From positions 165,849,328 to 165,913,327 of the forward strand of contig NC_073745.1 of NCBI RefSeq assembly GCF_029784135.1: DNA of 64,000 bases. The letters are read 5' to 3'. Origin of the DNA: Toxorhynchites rutilus septentrionalis. Taxonomy: Eukaryota; Arthropoda; Insecta; Diptera; Culicidae. Positions 31,925 to 42,513 of the stretch are shown here, in pieces; the first letter of the stretch is position 1, and every line of letters starts with the position of its first letter. The notes under the pieces are model-generated. The model had not been told where the DNA came from and made no database searches. It saw only the letters and a program-made list of their open reading frames with translations. Both the position numbers and the translations under genes were made by a program.

Positions 31925-33001
31925 AATCTTGCCAACAGATTTGATTGTGTCAGTAAATTTTTCCTGTAACTTTCGAAGAAATTCACAATTCATAAGAATC
32001 GGGTGGTATTCGTATGACCAGACCTATAGCCATGCCAAATAGCACACAACCCGTTGTCGCCGTCGTTCGCTCTCCAATGTTTCGCATTACGAGTGAACCG
32101 TGGCAGAATACATTCACCATATCACCGAGATGGAATTTAGCTACCTCTGACATTTGCTGTTGTTCGTCGTCCGTTGTTGCGGCCCTTCAAATAAATAGAA
32201 AAATTGTTCGTATGATAAACCGAGCTACGGAAACCCTACTTACCCATCTTTTAGGTAAACAAATAGATTTTTGCTGCTATCCGCCCCAAGGAAGGCATCG
32301 TTAATTTTTCTACTGCTGTCATCCAATTTAGTTGTTAGTCGCGAGCGATCTCCTCAAAACTACCTTCCATTTGCTTGTACTGCAGCAGCGTGATAGATCG
32401 CATTAAATATCCAACCAAAATGAAGTTGCCTGTTCAAAAACAACTGACTGTTGAACTCAACGAGGGAATAGCAGGCGACCTTGATTTCCTTTTCGCTAAC
32501 TCGAGTGAGGGCTCCATTCATCCTACATTGGGTCTCTGGATTTACCAGTGCTGTGCCGACGATGTGATAAGTATTCGAATCATTACCCAACTCTGTCGAA
32601 ATCAGTGGAATAATGTACTCAGTTTGCATGAATTGATGTGCATGTAGCACTTCGAAAGTAATCTGATCGATGATAAGCAGATTGTGAATCTCAGCTCTTG
32701 GCCAAACTCGGCATTGCTGGGTCCTGGCTTAAGCAGACCCATCTTGCTCAAGGAAGTTGCATCTGTCGTCAGAGTAGACGCGCTTTGTCTCGAAGGAGTC
32801 AGGCCACTCGAGTCCTGAAGATCGTTACCGTTCGAAGTGCAGCTTTTGAATCTCATCAATTGTACCAAGAATAACCGAATGTTGGGTGCAAGAGCCATAC
32901 TGTCCTGATAAACTTCGACATTAAGTGAGCACATAAGATTTACTTCCTTCATTTGAGGAAACCAGCTTGTGGTTAGAGCGGTATATCACGGTTGGGCGAT
33001 C

Positions 33002-33059
33002 ACGTTTCACGTTTCTTTGTTTTTAAGAGGCTTTAAACTTTGCAGTTCATTCGCCTCCA
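33002..33059 (-). mobile_element. 58-bp hairpin retroposon, copy 3
   Basis: Flanked by TTGGGCGATC at 32992-33001 and 33060-33069. Copy A has the uninterrupted site near 26490. The minus strand reads a GAGGC...GCCTC hairpin, then an A-rich end. This insertion is private to element B. Confidence 0.8.
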
Positions 33060-33748
33060 TTGGGCGATCCGAACAGGCGAACACGTTTGTCGTCGGAAGT
33101 GACCGGAACGTTTTCAGAATAGTCAGCTGGTCTCCAGCGTAACTTTTTTTAGCCTGTTAATCTGTTAGTATATTTCTCTTTGAGGAAGTAAAACGTTGAC
33201 CGCCTGCGAGCGCACACATTAAATAAAAGATACCTTCAAATAGAGCAAAATTTTCCATATCCTCCAAATTTAATCCACATTTCACAATATTTTACACGAA
33301 GACTGCGAATCCCAAAGCAAACTGCGAAGGATGCAAACATAGATATCGGTCCCAAAACCTACTGCAACCAGTTTCGAACGGCTGGAGCGTGTGATAGTGC
33401 TGATGGAAAAGAACGTTATTATTGTGAACATGTGCAATTAGCCGTTTCATACCTCTTTTGCACCAACTTGTCTGCTTTAATTGCGATGTAATGTCGTAGG
33501 CAGTTCCACACAAGCTGGCATGAATTTGACGCGACTACGCCAATGCGCTTATCATCCGGCGGATTCCATTCACATACTATTGATTTATTATCACATTAGA
33601 TCAATCGTGCTGTCATTGGAGTAACACGACAAATTTGCCTATAATCGACATTCGCACAACAAAATGTCTGTAGGAAATCGGAAACTTCGGTTTTATTTCT
33701 GTTTCTTCCTCTGATAAAGACTGTACACAATGCTCCTAAAGCGGACCT

Positions 33749-34036
33749 TACACGGTCAACTTTATTGACAATATGATGACATTTGAGAGCATAATGACAG
33801 CTGAACATGGCCGACGACGCAGAAATCCGGATTTTCTGATTTTCGAGCATCAATATCGTGACATTTCATATAGATGCATGATGTTGACGTTTTACCTCAC
33901 GGACTTTCAGACTGAGTTGCCAGATTTGCAAGCGGACATTTAATGTTTGTTAGTCTTTTTTGCGATTGCAATTAAAATTTATAAACTTCTGAAATTGTAG
34001 GAATCATAAATGAAAGCTTTTGGTTTGGAAAACTGA
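33749..34036. repeat. Unassigned repeat-like sequence
   Basis: CCTTACACGGTCAA at 33754 and the ATATTGTCAATA-type block recur inverted near 41985-42035 (GATCGTGTAAGGTGCC), suggesting ends of a small element. No coding content was seen. Confidence 0.4.
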
Positions 34037-34038
34037 TA

Positions 34039-34274
34039 TAGTAATTTACATTTAATGCGACATGCCGGAGAACCACTCAGTGTCGCATTGGAGGCGATTT
34101 GACCTGTAATTGGACATTGAAGATGAGAGTGGTACAGCGTCGACGTGTGGCGGCGAATGTCAATGTGGGGCCATAATTTGGGCCCGAACTCGATGTTTAC
34201 AAAAATGTCTAACTAAACGTGTCGCATACAGGTCTGTCCAATTAGAAAAATGTCGCATTAAATGTAAATTACTG
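34039..34274. mobile_element. 236-bp Tc1/mariner-like MITE
   Basis: Terminal inverted repeats of ~25 bp (AGTAATTTACATTTAATGCG at the left, its complement at the right) flanked by TA at 34037-34038 and 34275-34276. Confidence 0.85.
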
Positions 34275-34276
34275 TA

Positions 34277-34503
34277 CCTAAAATAGCAAAATACAGTACT
34301 TTTCGCGTAACTGACAATGTGATGGTGAGAGAGTGAATGAAAATTAACAACGTCTTAGGAATGTTTTTAACATTGAACTCGGTCATTCTTTGCGCTAGCG
34401 AGCGGGACAGCCACTTTAGTCTAAGTTGTGTGTTTCTTCACACTCCGCTATAAAATTTGGAGAATGAGAAGATCTGGGAAAATCACAGGTGGTAATTCAA
34501 GTT
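34277..34503. other. Unassigned sequence between two MITEs
   Basis: About 230 bp, no gene seen. Confidence 0.35.
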
Positions 34504-34613
34504 ACAGTAGAATCCCGATTATCCGTGAATAGTTGGGATGGTTTTTAAACATAGAAACTATTTTTTATCAATACAAAAATAGATACAGATACAGATAATC
34601 GGGGTTTTACTGT
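34504..34613. mobile_element. 110-bp MITE with ~21-bp TIRs
   Basis: Left ACAGTAGAATCCCGATTATC and right GATAATCGGGGTTTTACTGT are near-perfect complements. This is the pogo/Tc1 type of terminus. The BEL element is inserted at its right edge. Confidence 0.85.
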
Positions 34614-34614
34614 C

Positions 34615-35128
34615 TGTTGGACACGGGAGGATGTTCAATTTAAATAAACCAACTCTATTCCGTTAGTGTGATGGTTAAAAAATCCTACAAATATTTTATT
34701 CATCATTTATCATATCATTATCATTTTTATAAAAAAATATATTTACTTTGAGTCTCCTCCACAGTCTAATCTTCACCTACTGCCTCTGATATTGAACCTT
34801 CTGTTGCAAAGAATAAATTTAAATTTAAATTCTATTCAAGTACACAAATCTGTGCATCCATCTCACCTTCAACTAATTTGTCAATTACATAAATTAAAAT
34901 TAGATTGATTTCGATTGTTCTTTTTACAATTTTTAAAGGCGTATAGCGTATAGCGATTCAATTTGTCTTTTACCCTTTCAGTTCAATTTTCTTTTCAAGG
35001 ATGAGGAACCTATTATCTCCTATTTGTGTCTTCATCCCTATTGTGTGTCTCTGGCTTGAAAACGATATTTTCTTGCAGCATCTGGAACCGTTGTTTTGGA
35101 ATAGAGCGCGCACGCAGATTGCGTAACA
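34615..35128 (-). repeat. BEL/Pao 3' LTR (514 bp)
   Basis: Plus strand begins TGTTGGACACGGG and ends TTGCGTAACA; near-identical to 40886-41399. Confidence 0.95.
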
Positions 35129-35160
35129 CTGCCCCCCAAATAAGACGAGTACCAGTCGGT

Positions 35161-38100
35161 TTATTTAGTATCGCGCTCTATGTCCAACACTGCGAGTTTA
35201 ACAGCTGGTCTTTCGTATATTCCCTTTGAGGTCTGTACAGTTGCGCTTCTTACTTGGCCGTCTTTATTAGCTGTGGCGATAACTCTCCCTTTTGGCCAAC
35301 AATTCCGAGGATAGTCTGCATCAACAATAACTACTACATCACCGACTTTGATGGGCTTCACTGGATAATGCCACTTGGTGCGTCTCGTAATCTCTGGAAG
35401 AAAATCTCTCACCCACCGCTTCCAAAATTGGTTTGCCATCACTTGTGACATCCGCCAACAGTGTCGTAATGTGGCCGCGCTACTATCCAATAGAGTAAGT
35501 GGTTTGGAACCGTCGGACGAACCTATCAGGAAGTGATTAGGTGTAAGGGCAGGCGCTGAAACATCATCAATCGGTACGTGTGTCAGCGGTCTACAGTTCA
35601 AAATTCCTTCCACTTCAATCAGTGCATTTCGCAGCTCTTCCTCAGTTGGTCGCCTCGCTGTTTGCATCATCGTGAGATTCTTTTTTACGGATCGAACTAA
35701 TCGTTCCCAACTACCGCCCATATGCGGAGATGCAGGTGGATTGAAGCTCCACGTCGTCTCCGTGGTAACGAATTCCTGCATGAGCATATTGTGATTGATA
35801 GCAGTCATTGCCTCGTTCAATTCACGGTTCGCACCAACAAAGTTTGTTCCGCGGTCACTATAGAACACCGCAGGTTTGCCGCGTCGTGCGATAAAATTCC
35901 GAAGTGCCATTATGCATGAGCTGGTGCTCAAAGAACTTGCCAGCTCTAGGTGAATTGCTCGTATGGTTAAACATGTTAACAAAACGCCCCATCTTTTCTC
36001 AGTTCTTCTCCCGATCAATACTTCCATAGGACCAAAATAGTCGACTCCGACATGTGTAAAGGGTCGCGTGAAGGTAGATAAACGGGCAGGTGGAAGTGGA
36101 GCCATCTGTGGTGGTTGCGGAACTACTGAAAGATTCTTGCAATGCTGACAGTTGCGTCTAACCTTAGCATATGTACTACGAATCCGGGCGATGGAGTATC
36201 GTTGTCGCAGCTCATTGATGATAATTTCGTGGTTTGAATGATGGTACAAACCGTGATAATGTTTTATGATAAGTAGAGTGACATTATGTTCGGGTGGAAG
36301 AATAATTGGATTTCTCGTTTCAGGATTGAGAGCTTCACATGCTCCTGTTCTTCCAGACATTCTCAGGATACCGTTCTCATCCAGAAATGGAGTCAGTTGG
36401 AAAAGTGCGCTACTTTTGGGAATTTTCTTGACTGGACCAACTTGTTTGGTATTAGCACAAAGAATAGCCAGTTCATCCGAATACACCTCATGCTGAGCCT
36501 GCGAATAATGGTGTCTTTCTGCCAACTGGAGTTCGTCGTTCAAGAGTGGTCCGTAAACGCAGGATTTACCATTGCGTTTTCTTCGAAGATTCATCACAAA
36601 TCTTATTACATACGCTGTAACATGAATTAAACGTTGCCAGGTCGAGAAGTTTTCTACTGCTATGATGACATCATGGACAGTTACATGGAAAAGAACACTG
36701 GGGCGTATTTCTTCAGACGTCGTTGGAATTTCAAGCAGCATTGGGGGCCAGTTGGATTCTGGTTCCCACAAAAATTCTGGCCCATCGAGCCATCGCCTTC
36801 TTTCACCAGCTTTTCGAGAGCCTTGCCATTTTGTTCCTTCGTCTGCGACGTTCATTTTCGTTGGAACCCACCTCCAGTCTCTCACATCGGTCGATTCGAG
36901 AATTTCACCTACTCTGGCAGCCACAAACTGATTATAGCGTCGATGATCTGATCGAATCCAACAGAGCACGTTACGAGAGTCGGTCCAGAATACGCGTTTC
37001 GATATTTTCGTCGAGATGCTGTCGCAGATGGTGTTCGCGAGTCTTACTCCTATAATTGCAGCTGTGAGTTCGAGCCTCGGAATCGATAGATAGGTTAACG
37101 GAGCTACTCTAGTTTTTGCACTGACCAATGAGCATTCAATAATCTTATTTTGTGAATATCGTAGGTAGACAGCAGCAGCAACACCAGACTCGCTCGCATC
37201 GACAAAGATATGTAGTTGAGCTTCATATGTTTCATTCCCAGTCACATGCTGTCGGTAGCATCTTGGTACAGATATTTTCTCGAGTTGCTTCAATTGGGCC
37301 ACCCATTGTTGCCATTTTACGCTCAATTTATCATCAAGCTGTTCGTCCCATTTGATGCCCGACCTCCATATATCTTGTAGCAAAATTTTCAATGGCATTA
37401 AGTAGTTCGCAATTAACCCTAGCGGGTCAAAGATAGTCATTAAAATGCGCAACACTTCCCGTTTCGTAGGTTTTTTCTTCCCATCCAAGAGATGTGCATC
37501 GAATCTAGACCAACAAAACTTGAATGCGAGACGATCCGTCGGTGCATTCCACCATAGGCCGAGGACCTTTTCGGTGGCACTATTAGAGTTTAAGTCGAGA
37601 TCGAAATCCATTGCTCGTTGCTCATCAAGGGTAGATAGAACGCACTGGGAATTGGACATCCAATTTCTAATCTCAAATCCTCCCTGAGCATGTATAAATT
37701 TCACTGCATTCGCCAATTTAATAGCTTCATGTTCATTTTCAACGCTTACTAATAAATCGTCGACGTAATGTCCCCTTTTTATTACTTTCACCGCTTCAGG
37801 ATACTTATGCTCAAATCTTTCTGCATTGAGGTTTTTCACGAATTGCGCGGTATTGGGTGAGCAGCATGCTCCGAATGTCATAACGCACATTTCGTACACA
37901 CTTGCTTCTGATTGATCTTTTTCATCATGCCATAAGAATCGCTGACTATGTTGATCTTCCTTCCGCATGCGTATCTGGTGAAACATTTCCCGTATATCAC
38001 CTCCGACGGCCACTCGATGCTCTCGGAATTGTAATAGAATGGAATTTAAGGGAACAAGATTATCTGGTCCTACCAATAGGGTTGAATTTAGAGAAACTCC

Positions 38101-40866
38101 ATGGATAGCCGCTGCCGCATCCCATACTATGCGCACCTTTCCAGGTTTGTTTGGATTAGTGACTGGGAAAATAGGGAGATACCAGATCCGCTGGTGATTT
38201 TCTTTTAATTCTTCATCTGTTAATTTCCGGATGTATTTTTTCTCTATGTATTCAGCTATCTTTCCTTGCATGATGCGTTTCAGTTCCGGATCTTTTTCCA
38301 TTCTTTTTTCAAGACAGTATAACCGTCTCTGCGCTAAAGCTTTACTGTCCGGAAGCCTAATTTCGTCATGTCGCCACAATAACCCTGTCTCGTATCGCTC
38401 ACCACTAAACTGGGTAAGAGATTCGAGTAGATGCAATGCACGTTTATCTTCGTTAGACATTAATGATTGACTTGGCTTCGTAATCCCCATGGCTTCTAGA
38501 GAAAAATATTGTTTCACCGTTTGATGTAAGTTATCGTGGGTGTTGCATGAGCATGGAGAAACGTGAAAAGAATAATGTATCATGTGCAGGTCGACGTCAT
38601 TCGAGTTTCCGCCATAGACAGTCCATCCAAGGCGAGTTTTAATAGCAATAGGTTGATTATTGTTTCCTTCGCGACTTTTGCGCACCAACATAACGTTTGC
38701 GTGTTTTAATCCTATCAATATGTTTGGTCTAATATTCTCATAAGATTCGATTGGTAAATCACGTAAATAACTATGCTTATCCTTCAACTCAGACACATTT
38801 AGCGTCTGGAACGGCAACCGGAGATCCTCGACGGTACGCACGTCCTCCAAATTGTATCTTTTCTTGTCGCAACCTGAAATGTCTAAACTGACTTTTTGTG
38901 AATTCGCCTCATAGCGTTGCATTCCGCCAGTCCACTGCAGGCATAGGGGCTTGATTTCTCCTTGCAGCCCTAAGATACTCGCTGCTTTTTTATCCAGGAG
39001 TGTCGAACCAGAACCCTCATCCAGGAAGGCGTAACAACGTAAATCTTTATCGACGCCATGAAGTACCACAGGCAAATAACGTAGTAGCGTACAATTGGTT
39101 GACAGCTGATGAGTGTGACAGTTTTGAGCTTCAGATTGGTTTTCATTATCCACATGATTTGTATCGTATCGAGGTGACCATTGCTTATGTAATAACGGAT
39201 GGTGCTTAAATGTACAGCCATTAATACCGCACGGTTTCGAGTAACAACCGCCTTTGTGCTGTCGGAGACATTTTCGGCATAATCTAGCTTCACGAATTAA
39301 ACCCCATTTAGCGTCGTAGCTTTGTGTGTTAAAACGTGTGCATTTTTCTAGTGATTCGCAGTTTCCTTTACAAGCGATACAGGTTTCAATCTTCGATCGT
39401 TCCGTCGCTATGTTAGTATTCGAAGTGTATTGTGTCGATGCATCCGTCGAAGATGGACGCTCCGAGTGAGTGTTTATATATGTTTTGCCCTTCTTGGGAT
39501 CGGTTTGATGAACTCGATCGTTCATATGCTTCGGTTCAACTATAAGACAGGCATCTTCAGCAATCGAATACATCCAGGAGCTGAATATTTCTAAACTCCC
39601 TTGTACTACAGTTCGGTTCGATCTGGCCCATTCCAATCTAAGAGTTGGTGGAAGTTTACCAATGAGTTCTTGAAGAAATGATGCATCATTCATGTACTCT
39701 TTGCATTGACATGCTTCGATGGTTGCGCAGAGGTTTTGTACCGCTAAAGCAAAATCAATTAGCTTATCCATTGCATCGGGCCTCACAGATGGCATAGCAG
39801 AAATCTTCTTCTTCAAAGTATTTATTATTGTATGAGGTTGACCAAATCTTAATTTTAGAACGGAAATTGCTTTGGGTAGGGTAGATGGATGCATTAAAAA
39901 ACTTTGAACAGCAGCGTATGCTTCATCTTTCAAACAGTTCCGGAGTCTGATCATATTTTCATCATTTCTATATCCACACATATTCGAAGTGCTTTCGTAA
40001 GTGGAAAAAAACATGGGCCACTCCTCTGGGTTGCCAGAAAATTTCGGTAAGTCTTTAGGCACTACCTGACGCGCTGCTAACTGATCTTGCGTCAATCTAT
40101 CATAATCAGCGGATCTCAGAACTCGTGATGAATCACGTTCGTGATGTTTGGGTGTTGATCGCTCTTCTGGTATAAACTGTTGTTCATGTTGTTGATTTAC
40201 AGTATAGTTGCCAGCACCTGCTTGAGCTTCAAGAGCGCATTCGTGTCTGCATTCACGTTGGGATATATTGCTTTTGTCATGTAACCATTCGTTTACTTTT
40301 GATGTAGCATCCTGCTCATCTATTTCTGAATTATTGACATCATTCATTTGTTCTAGAATGTGAAATCGTTTGTCTAGCATTTCTAGTTTCAGTTTAATTT
40401 CTTCTTTTTTCAACGCATGTTCCTCTTCTAATTTCTTCAGTTGAAGTTCTAGAAGAGCTTTCGTTTGGTGTTTAGATCCTAACGACTTGATCGACCCCGC
40501 TTTTGATGGTGGTTTAAGGTTTGATTCTTTCGCTGATTTTTCTTTGCTTGTTGTCGGTATTTCATCTTGATTTAGATTTTGCTGTGTTGTCTGCGCGTTT
40601 CTGCATTCTTGACAACTCCAGTCTTCATGTTCTATATCCTGTGTAACACCGACACAAGTATAATGGTACCATTCATCACACACGTCACATTGAACCATTC
40701 TGCTATTATCGTTCAAATTGCACGAACGACAATTGCAGTTTACAGTTTCTTGAAACGCAACGTTTCCCAATGGTTTTTGTTCTACCTTGTTATCTGGCAT
40801 CTTCGCGTTATTCGGACGTGATGTGTCTGTAGATTTACTAGACTTAGTTTTTCCGACATTGGACAT
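35161..40866 (-). CDS. BEL/Pao Gag-Pol polyprotein with N-terminal PHD finger
   Basis: One open frame of about 1,900 aa. The first ATG is at 40866. Domains in order: PHD-type C4HC3 finger at ~45-95 (CDVCDEWYHYTCVGV); a coiled coil at ~140-170; BEL Gag domain (DLPKFSGNPEEWPMFFSTYE) near 275; a Cys-rich knuckle region near 510-570; retropepsin with AFLDEGSGSTLLD near 610; RT with YVDDLLVS near 1040; RNase H with FVDASESG and TDSRN; an H2C2 integrase finger; the core with GVDYFGPM and YSDRGTNFVGAN; and the C-terminal BEL domain ending VLDIERDTK. Order protease-RT-RNase H-integrase fits BEL/Pao. The PHD finger could read histone tails and guide integration; that is inference. Confidence 0.95.
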   Translation of the reverse strand: MSNVGKTKSSKSTDTSRPNNAKMPDNKVEQKPLGNVAFQETVNCNCRSCNLNDNSRMVQCDVCDEWYHYTCVGVTQDIEHEDWSCQECRNAQTTQQNLNQDEIPTTSKEKSAKESNLKPPSKAGSIKSLGSKHQTKALLELQLKKLEEEHALKKEEIKLKLEMLDKRFHILEQMNDVNNSEIDEQDATSKVNEWLHDKSNISQRECRHECALEAQAGAGNYTVNQQHEQQFIPEERSTPKHHERDSSRVLRSADYDRLTQDQLAARQVVPKDLPKFSGNPEEWPMFFSTYESTSNMCGYRNDENMIRLRNCLKDEAYAAVQSFLMHPSTLPKAISVLKLRFGQPHTIINTLKKKISAMPSVRPDAMDKLIDFALAVQNLCATIEACQCKEYMNDASFLQELIGKLPPTLRLEWARSNRTVVQGSLEIFSSWMYSIAEDACLIVEPKHMNDRVHQTDPKKGKTYINTHSERPSSTDASTQYTSNTNIATERSKIETCIACKGNCESLEKCTRFNTQSYDAKWGLIREARLCRKCLRQHKGGCYSKPCGINGCTFKHHPLLHKQWSPRYDTNHVDNENQSEAQNCHTHQLSTNCTLLRYLPVVLHGVDKDLRCYAFLDEGSGSTLLDKKAASILGLQGEIKPLCLQWTGGMQRYEANSQKVSLDISGCDKKRYNLEDVRTVEDLRLPFQTLNVSELKDKHSYLRDLPIESYENIRPNILIGLKHANVMLVRKSREGNNNQPIAIKTRLGWTVYGGNSNDVDLHMIHYSFHVSPCSCNTHDNLHQTVKQYFSLEAMGITKPSQSLMSNEDKRALHLLESLTQFSGERYETGLLWRHDEIRLPDSKALAQRRLYCLEKRMEKDPELKRIMQGKIAEYIEKKYIRKLTDEELKENHQRIWYLPIFPVTNPNKPGKVRIVWDAAAAIHGVSLNSTLLVGPDNLVPLNSILLQFREHRVAVGGDIREMFHQIRMRKEDQHSQRFLWHDEKDQSEASVYEMCVMTFGACCSPNTAQFVKNLNAERFEHKYPEAVKVIKRGHYVDDLLVSVENEHEAIKLANAVKFIHAQGGFEIRNWMSNSQCVLSTLDEQRAMDFDLDLNSNSATEKVLGLWWNAPTDRLAFKFCWSRFDAHLLDGKKKPTKREVLRILMTIFDPLGLIANYLMPLKILLQDIWRSGIKWDEQLDDKLSVKWQQWVAQLKQLEKISVPRCYRQHVTGNETYEAQLHIFVDASESGVAAAVYLRYSQNKIIECSLVSAKTRVAPLTYLSIPRLELTAAIIGVRLANTICDSISTKISKRVFWTDSRNVLCWIRSDHRRYNQFVAARVGEILESTDVRDWRWVPTKMNVADEGTKWQGSRKAGERRRWLDGPEFLWEPESNWPPMLLEIPTTSEEIRPSVLFHVTVHDVIIAVENFSTWQRLIHVTAYVIRFVMNLRRKRNGKSCVYGPLLNDELQLAERHHYSQAQHEVYSDELAILCANTKQVGPVKKIPKSSALFQLTPFLDENGILRMSGRTGACEALNPETRNPIILPPEHNVTLLIIKHYHGLYHHSNHEIIINELRQRYSIARIRSTYAKVRRNCQHCKNLSVVPQPPQMAPLPPARLSTFTRPFTHVGVDYFGPMEVLIGRRTEKRWGVLLTCLTIRAIHLELASSLSTSSCIMALRNFIARRGKPAVFYSDRGTNFVGANRELNEAMTAINHNMLMQEFVTTETTWSFNPPASPHMGGSWERLVRSVKKNLTMMQTARRPTEEELRNALIEVEGILNCRPLTHVPIDDVSAPALTPNHFLIGSSDGSKPLTLLDSSAATLRHCWRMSQVMANQFWKRWVRDFLPEITRRTKWHYPVKPIKVGDVVVIVDADYPRNCWPKGRVIATANKDGQVRSATVQTSKGIYERPAVKLAVLDIERDTK

Positions 40867-40885
40867 AATCAAAGATTTTTTAAAA

Positions 40886-41399
40886 TGTTGGACACGGGAG
40901 GATGTTCAATTTAAATAAACCAACTCTATTCCGTTAGTGTGATGGTTAAAAAATCCTACAAATATTTTATTCATCATTTATCATATCATTATCATTTTTA
41001 TAAAAAAATATATTTACTTTGAGTCTCCTCCACAGTCTAATCTTCACCTACTGCCTCTGATATTGAACCTTCTGTTGCAAAGAATAAATTTAAATTTGAA
41101 TTCTATTCAAGTACACAAATCTGTGCATCCATCTCACCTTCAACTAATTTGTCAATTACATAAATTAAAATTAGATTGATTTCGATTGTTCTTTTTACAA
41201 TTTTTAAAGGCGTATAGCGTATAGCGATTCAATTTGTCTTTTACCCTTTCAGTTCAATTTTCTTTTCAAGGATGAGGAACCTATTATCTCCTATTTGTGT
41301 CTTCATCCCTATTGTGTGTCTCTGGCTTGAAAACGATATTTTCTTGCAGCATCTGGAACCGTTGTTTTGGAATAGAGCGCGCACGCAGATTGCGTAACA
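40886..41399 (-). repeat. BEL/Pao 5' LTR (514 bp)
   Basis: Upstream LTR for the minus-strand ORF. The short interval 40867-40885 between LTR and ORF leaves no room for a normal leader. Confidence 0.95.
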
Positions 41400-41404
41400 C
41401 TGTC

Positions 41405-42081
41405 ATAGTCTTATTTATCGAATAAAAACATTTGCTTGCAGATAATATAATTTGCATATATTATCACAATCTAAAATAATCTGGCATCCCTGAAACTGAA
41501 AGGATCAGTCTGTATTTGTGAAGCGAGTATTATGATGTGTTTTTGAGAAGGAAAAACGAGTTTTAAAATGTAAATTATGAATGAAAATTAACTTTTCCAA
41601 ATCAAATTAGTATTCTATGTGAATGCAAATCACTTTTTTTCTGCAAGTGGTGAGAAAATCCCATACAAAAATTGTATCTGAAACTGACGTTATATAATAA
41701 TAATAAATTTTAGTAGGAATATCTGAAAATTCATAGAAAATAGGTTAAGTTAGAGTTAGGACTACGCGCTTCAACTAATTAAATAATACCAAGTAGATAT
41801 TTTCATTCAAATTTTACCAATTGAAAATTGCAATTTAGCCTTCTAATCTGATGGAGAATAGTTTGGATCCCAAACTCGAATGTCACCACTAGCCATCGCG
41901 GATATTTTCGTTGTCTCGGGTTGAGGGCGATATTGACCGTGTAAGGTGGCAAAATATTGATTGAGGTTAGATCGGATGTCGAAAGCCTAGCTGTCACGAT
42001 ATTGAAGACACTTATTGTCAATCAGTTTGATCGTGTAAGGTGCCTATAATCGAAAACAAAAGTGCAAAAATAAAAAACATC
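41405..42081. other. Unassigned AT-rich sequence
   Basis: Right flank of the BEL element. It contains a block with GTGTAAGGT at 41938 and 42017 resembling 33749-33880, possibly the ends of a small DNA element. No gene. Confidence 0.4.
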
Positions 42082-42513
42082 TGTCATCGATGTCGATAAT
42101 GTAGTTTGCTCAGGTAAATCTAGTACACAGAAATACGGCCGTAAATGACAGGGGTATGACTAAAACGTCAAATCCCTCATACTGCCAGTGTACCCAATAT
42201 TGCTGCGGTTCACTGACATTTTGGTTCTGTCAATTACTGTTGTTTACAACTCGGTTCGGTTATATAGTCGAATAGTGGCTAACTTTAAACTCCATGTTAA
42301 ATGTGGACACCTCCATGTGAAACCGAAATATGAAAATCACTCATGCAGTAAGAAATAAAGCATACTATCTCCGTGATTTCAACGATTTCAATCCTCGCAC
42401 ATGATATGTTGGTAAACAAATGACGCCATATTGATTTTGATTTTGGGTAGCCTATATTCAATTGATGTCTAACCCCTGGTAAATGAGGATAGCTTTTTCT
42501 ATGACGACGTATC
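42082..42513 (-). mobile_element. Fragment of A/C-type element (D), interrupted by a MITE
   Basis: In reverse orientation it matches the subterminal part of element A (TACGGCCGTATTTCTGTGTA and ATCGACATC blocks). It is split by the MITE at 42149-42478. It continues across LINE-4 at 50433-50482, where it ends ATAAGGGTG. Confidence 0.75.
42149..42478. mobile_element. 330-bp hAT-like MITE, copy 1
   Basis: Starts CAGGGGTATGAC and ends GTCTAACCCCTG, flanked by an exact 8-bp duplication GTAAATGA (42141-42148, 42479-42486). A second copy lies at 59650-59998. No transposase. Confidence 0.9.

Larger units (their letters stand above)
30107..33748. mobile_element. Element B: inverted relative of element A
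   Basis: Begins CACCCTTATCATAG at 30107, the exact complement of the right end of A, and follows A in reverse. It lacks sequence equal to about 29150-29760 of A but extends further into upstream DDB1 exons (to about 33748). No second terminus was found, so its far end is truncated or rearranged. The arms differ by only a few percent by eye where aligned. Confidence 0.8.
31700..33748 (-). pseudogene. DDB1: DDB1 fragment in element B
   Basis: Minus-strand DDB1 exons with more N-terminal content than copy A: FCCANVDYRQICRVTPMTAR near 33600-33680, a segment at 33292-33513, [17 protein letters not shown] near 33080-33110 (deleted in A), [12 protein letters not shown] at 32952 and onward to the [16 protein letters not shown] equivalent near 31780. 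It contains the same short intron and the shared 12-bp-flanked retroposon (31875-31924), plus a private one (33002-33059). Not translatable. Confidence 0.85.
34615..41399 (-). mobile_element. Full-length BEL/Pao LTR retrotransposon (6.8 kb)
   Basis: Two 514-bp LTRs (34615-35128, 40886-41399) start TG and end CA on the coding strand. I see one difference between them (near 34852/41098). A 5-bp duplication CTGTC lies at 34610-34614 and 41400-41404. The single ORF between them is intact. A G-rich purine tract (TTTGGGGGGCAG on the minus strand) precedes the 3' LTR at 35129. No TGG primer site follows the 5' LTR, and the ORF starts about 20 bp from it. Very recent insertion. Confidence 0.95.

Noticed and set aside
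33749..42081. One MITE bounded by CCTTACACGGTCAA at 33754 and its complement near 42020
   Set aside because: The ends are 8 kb apart with other elements between; they more likely belong to two separate small copies, neither of which could be bounded.
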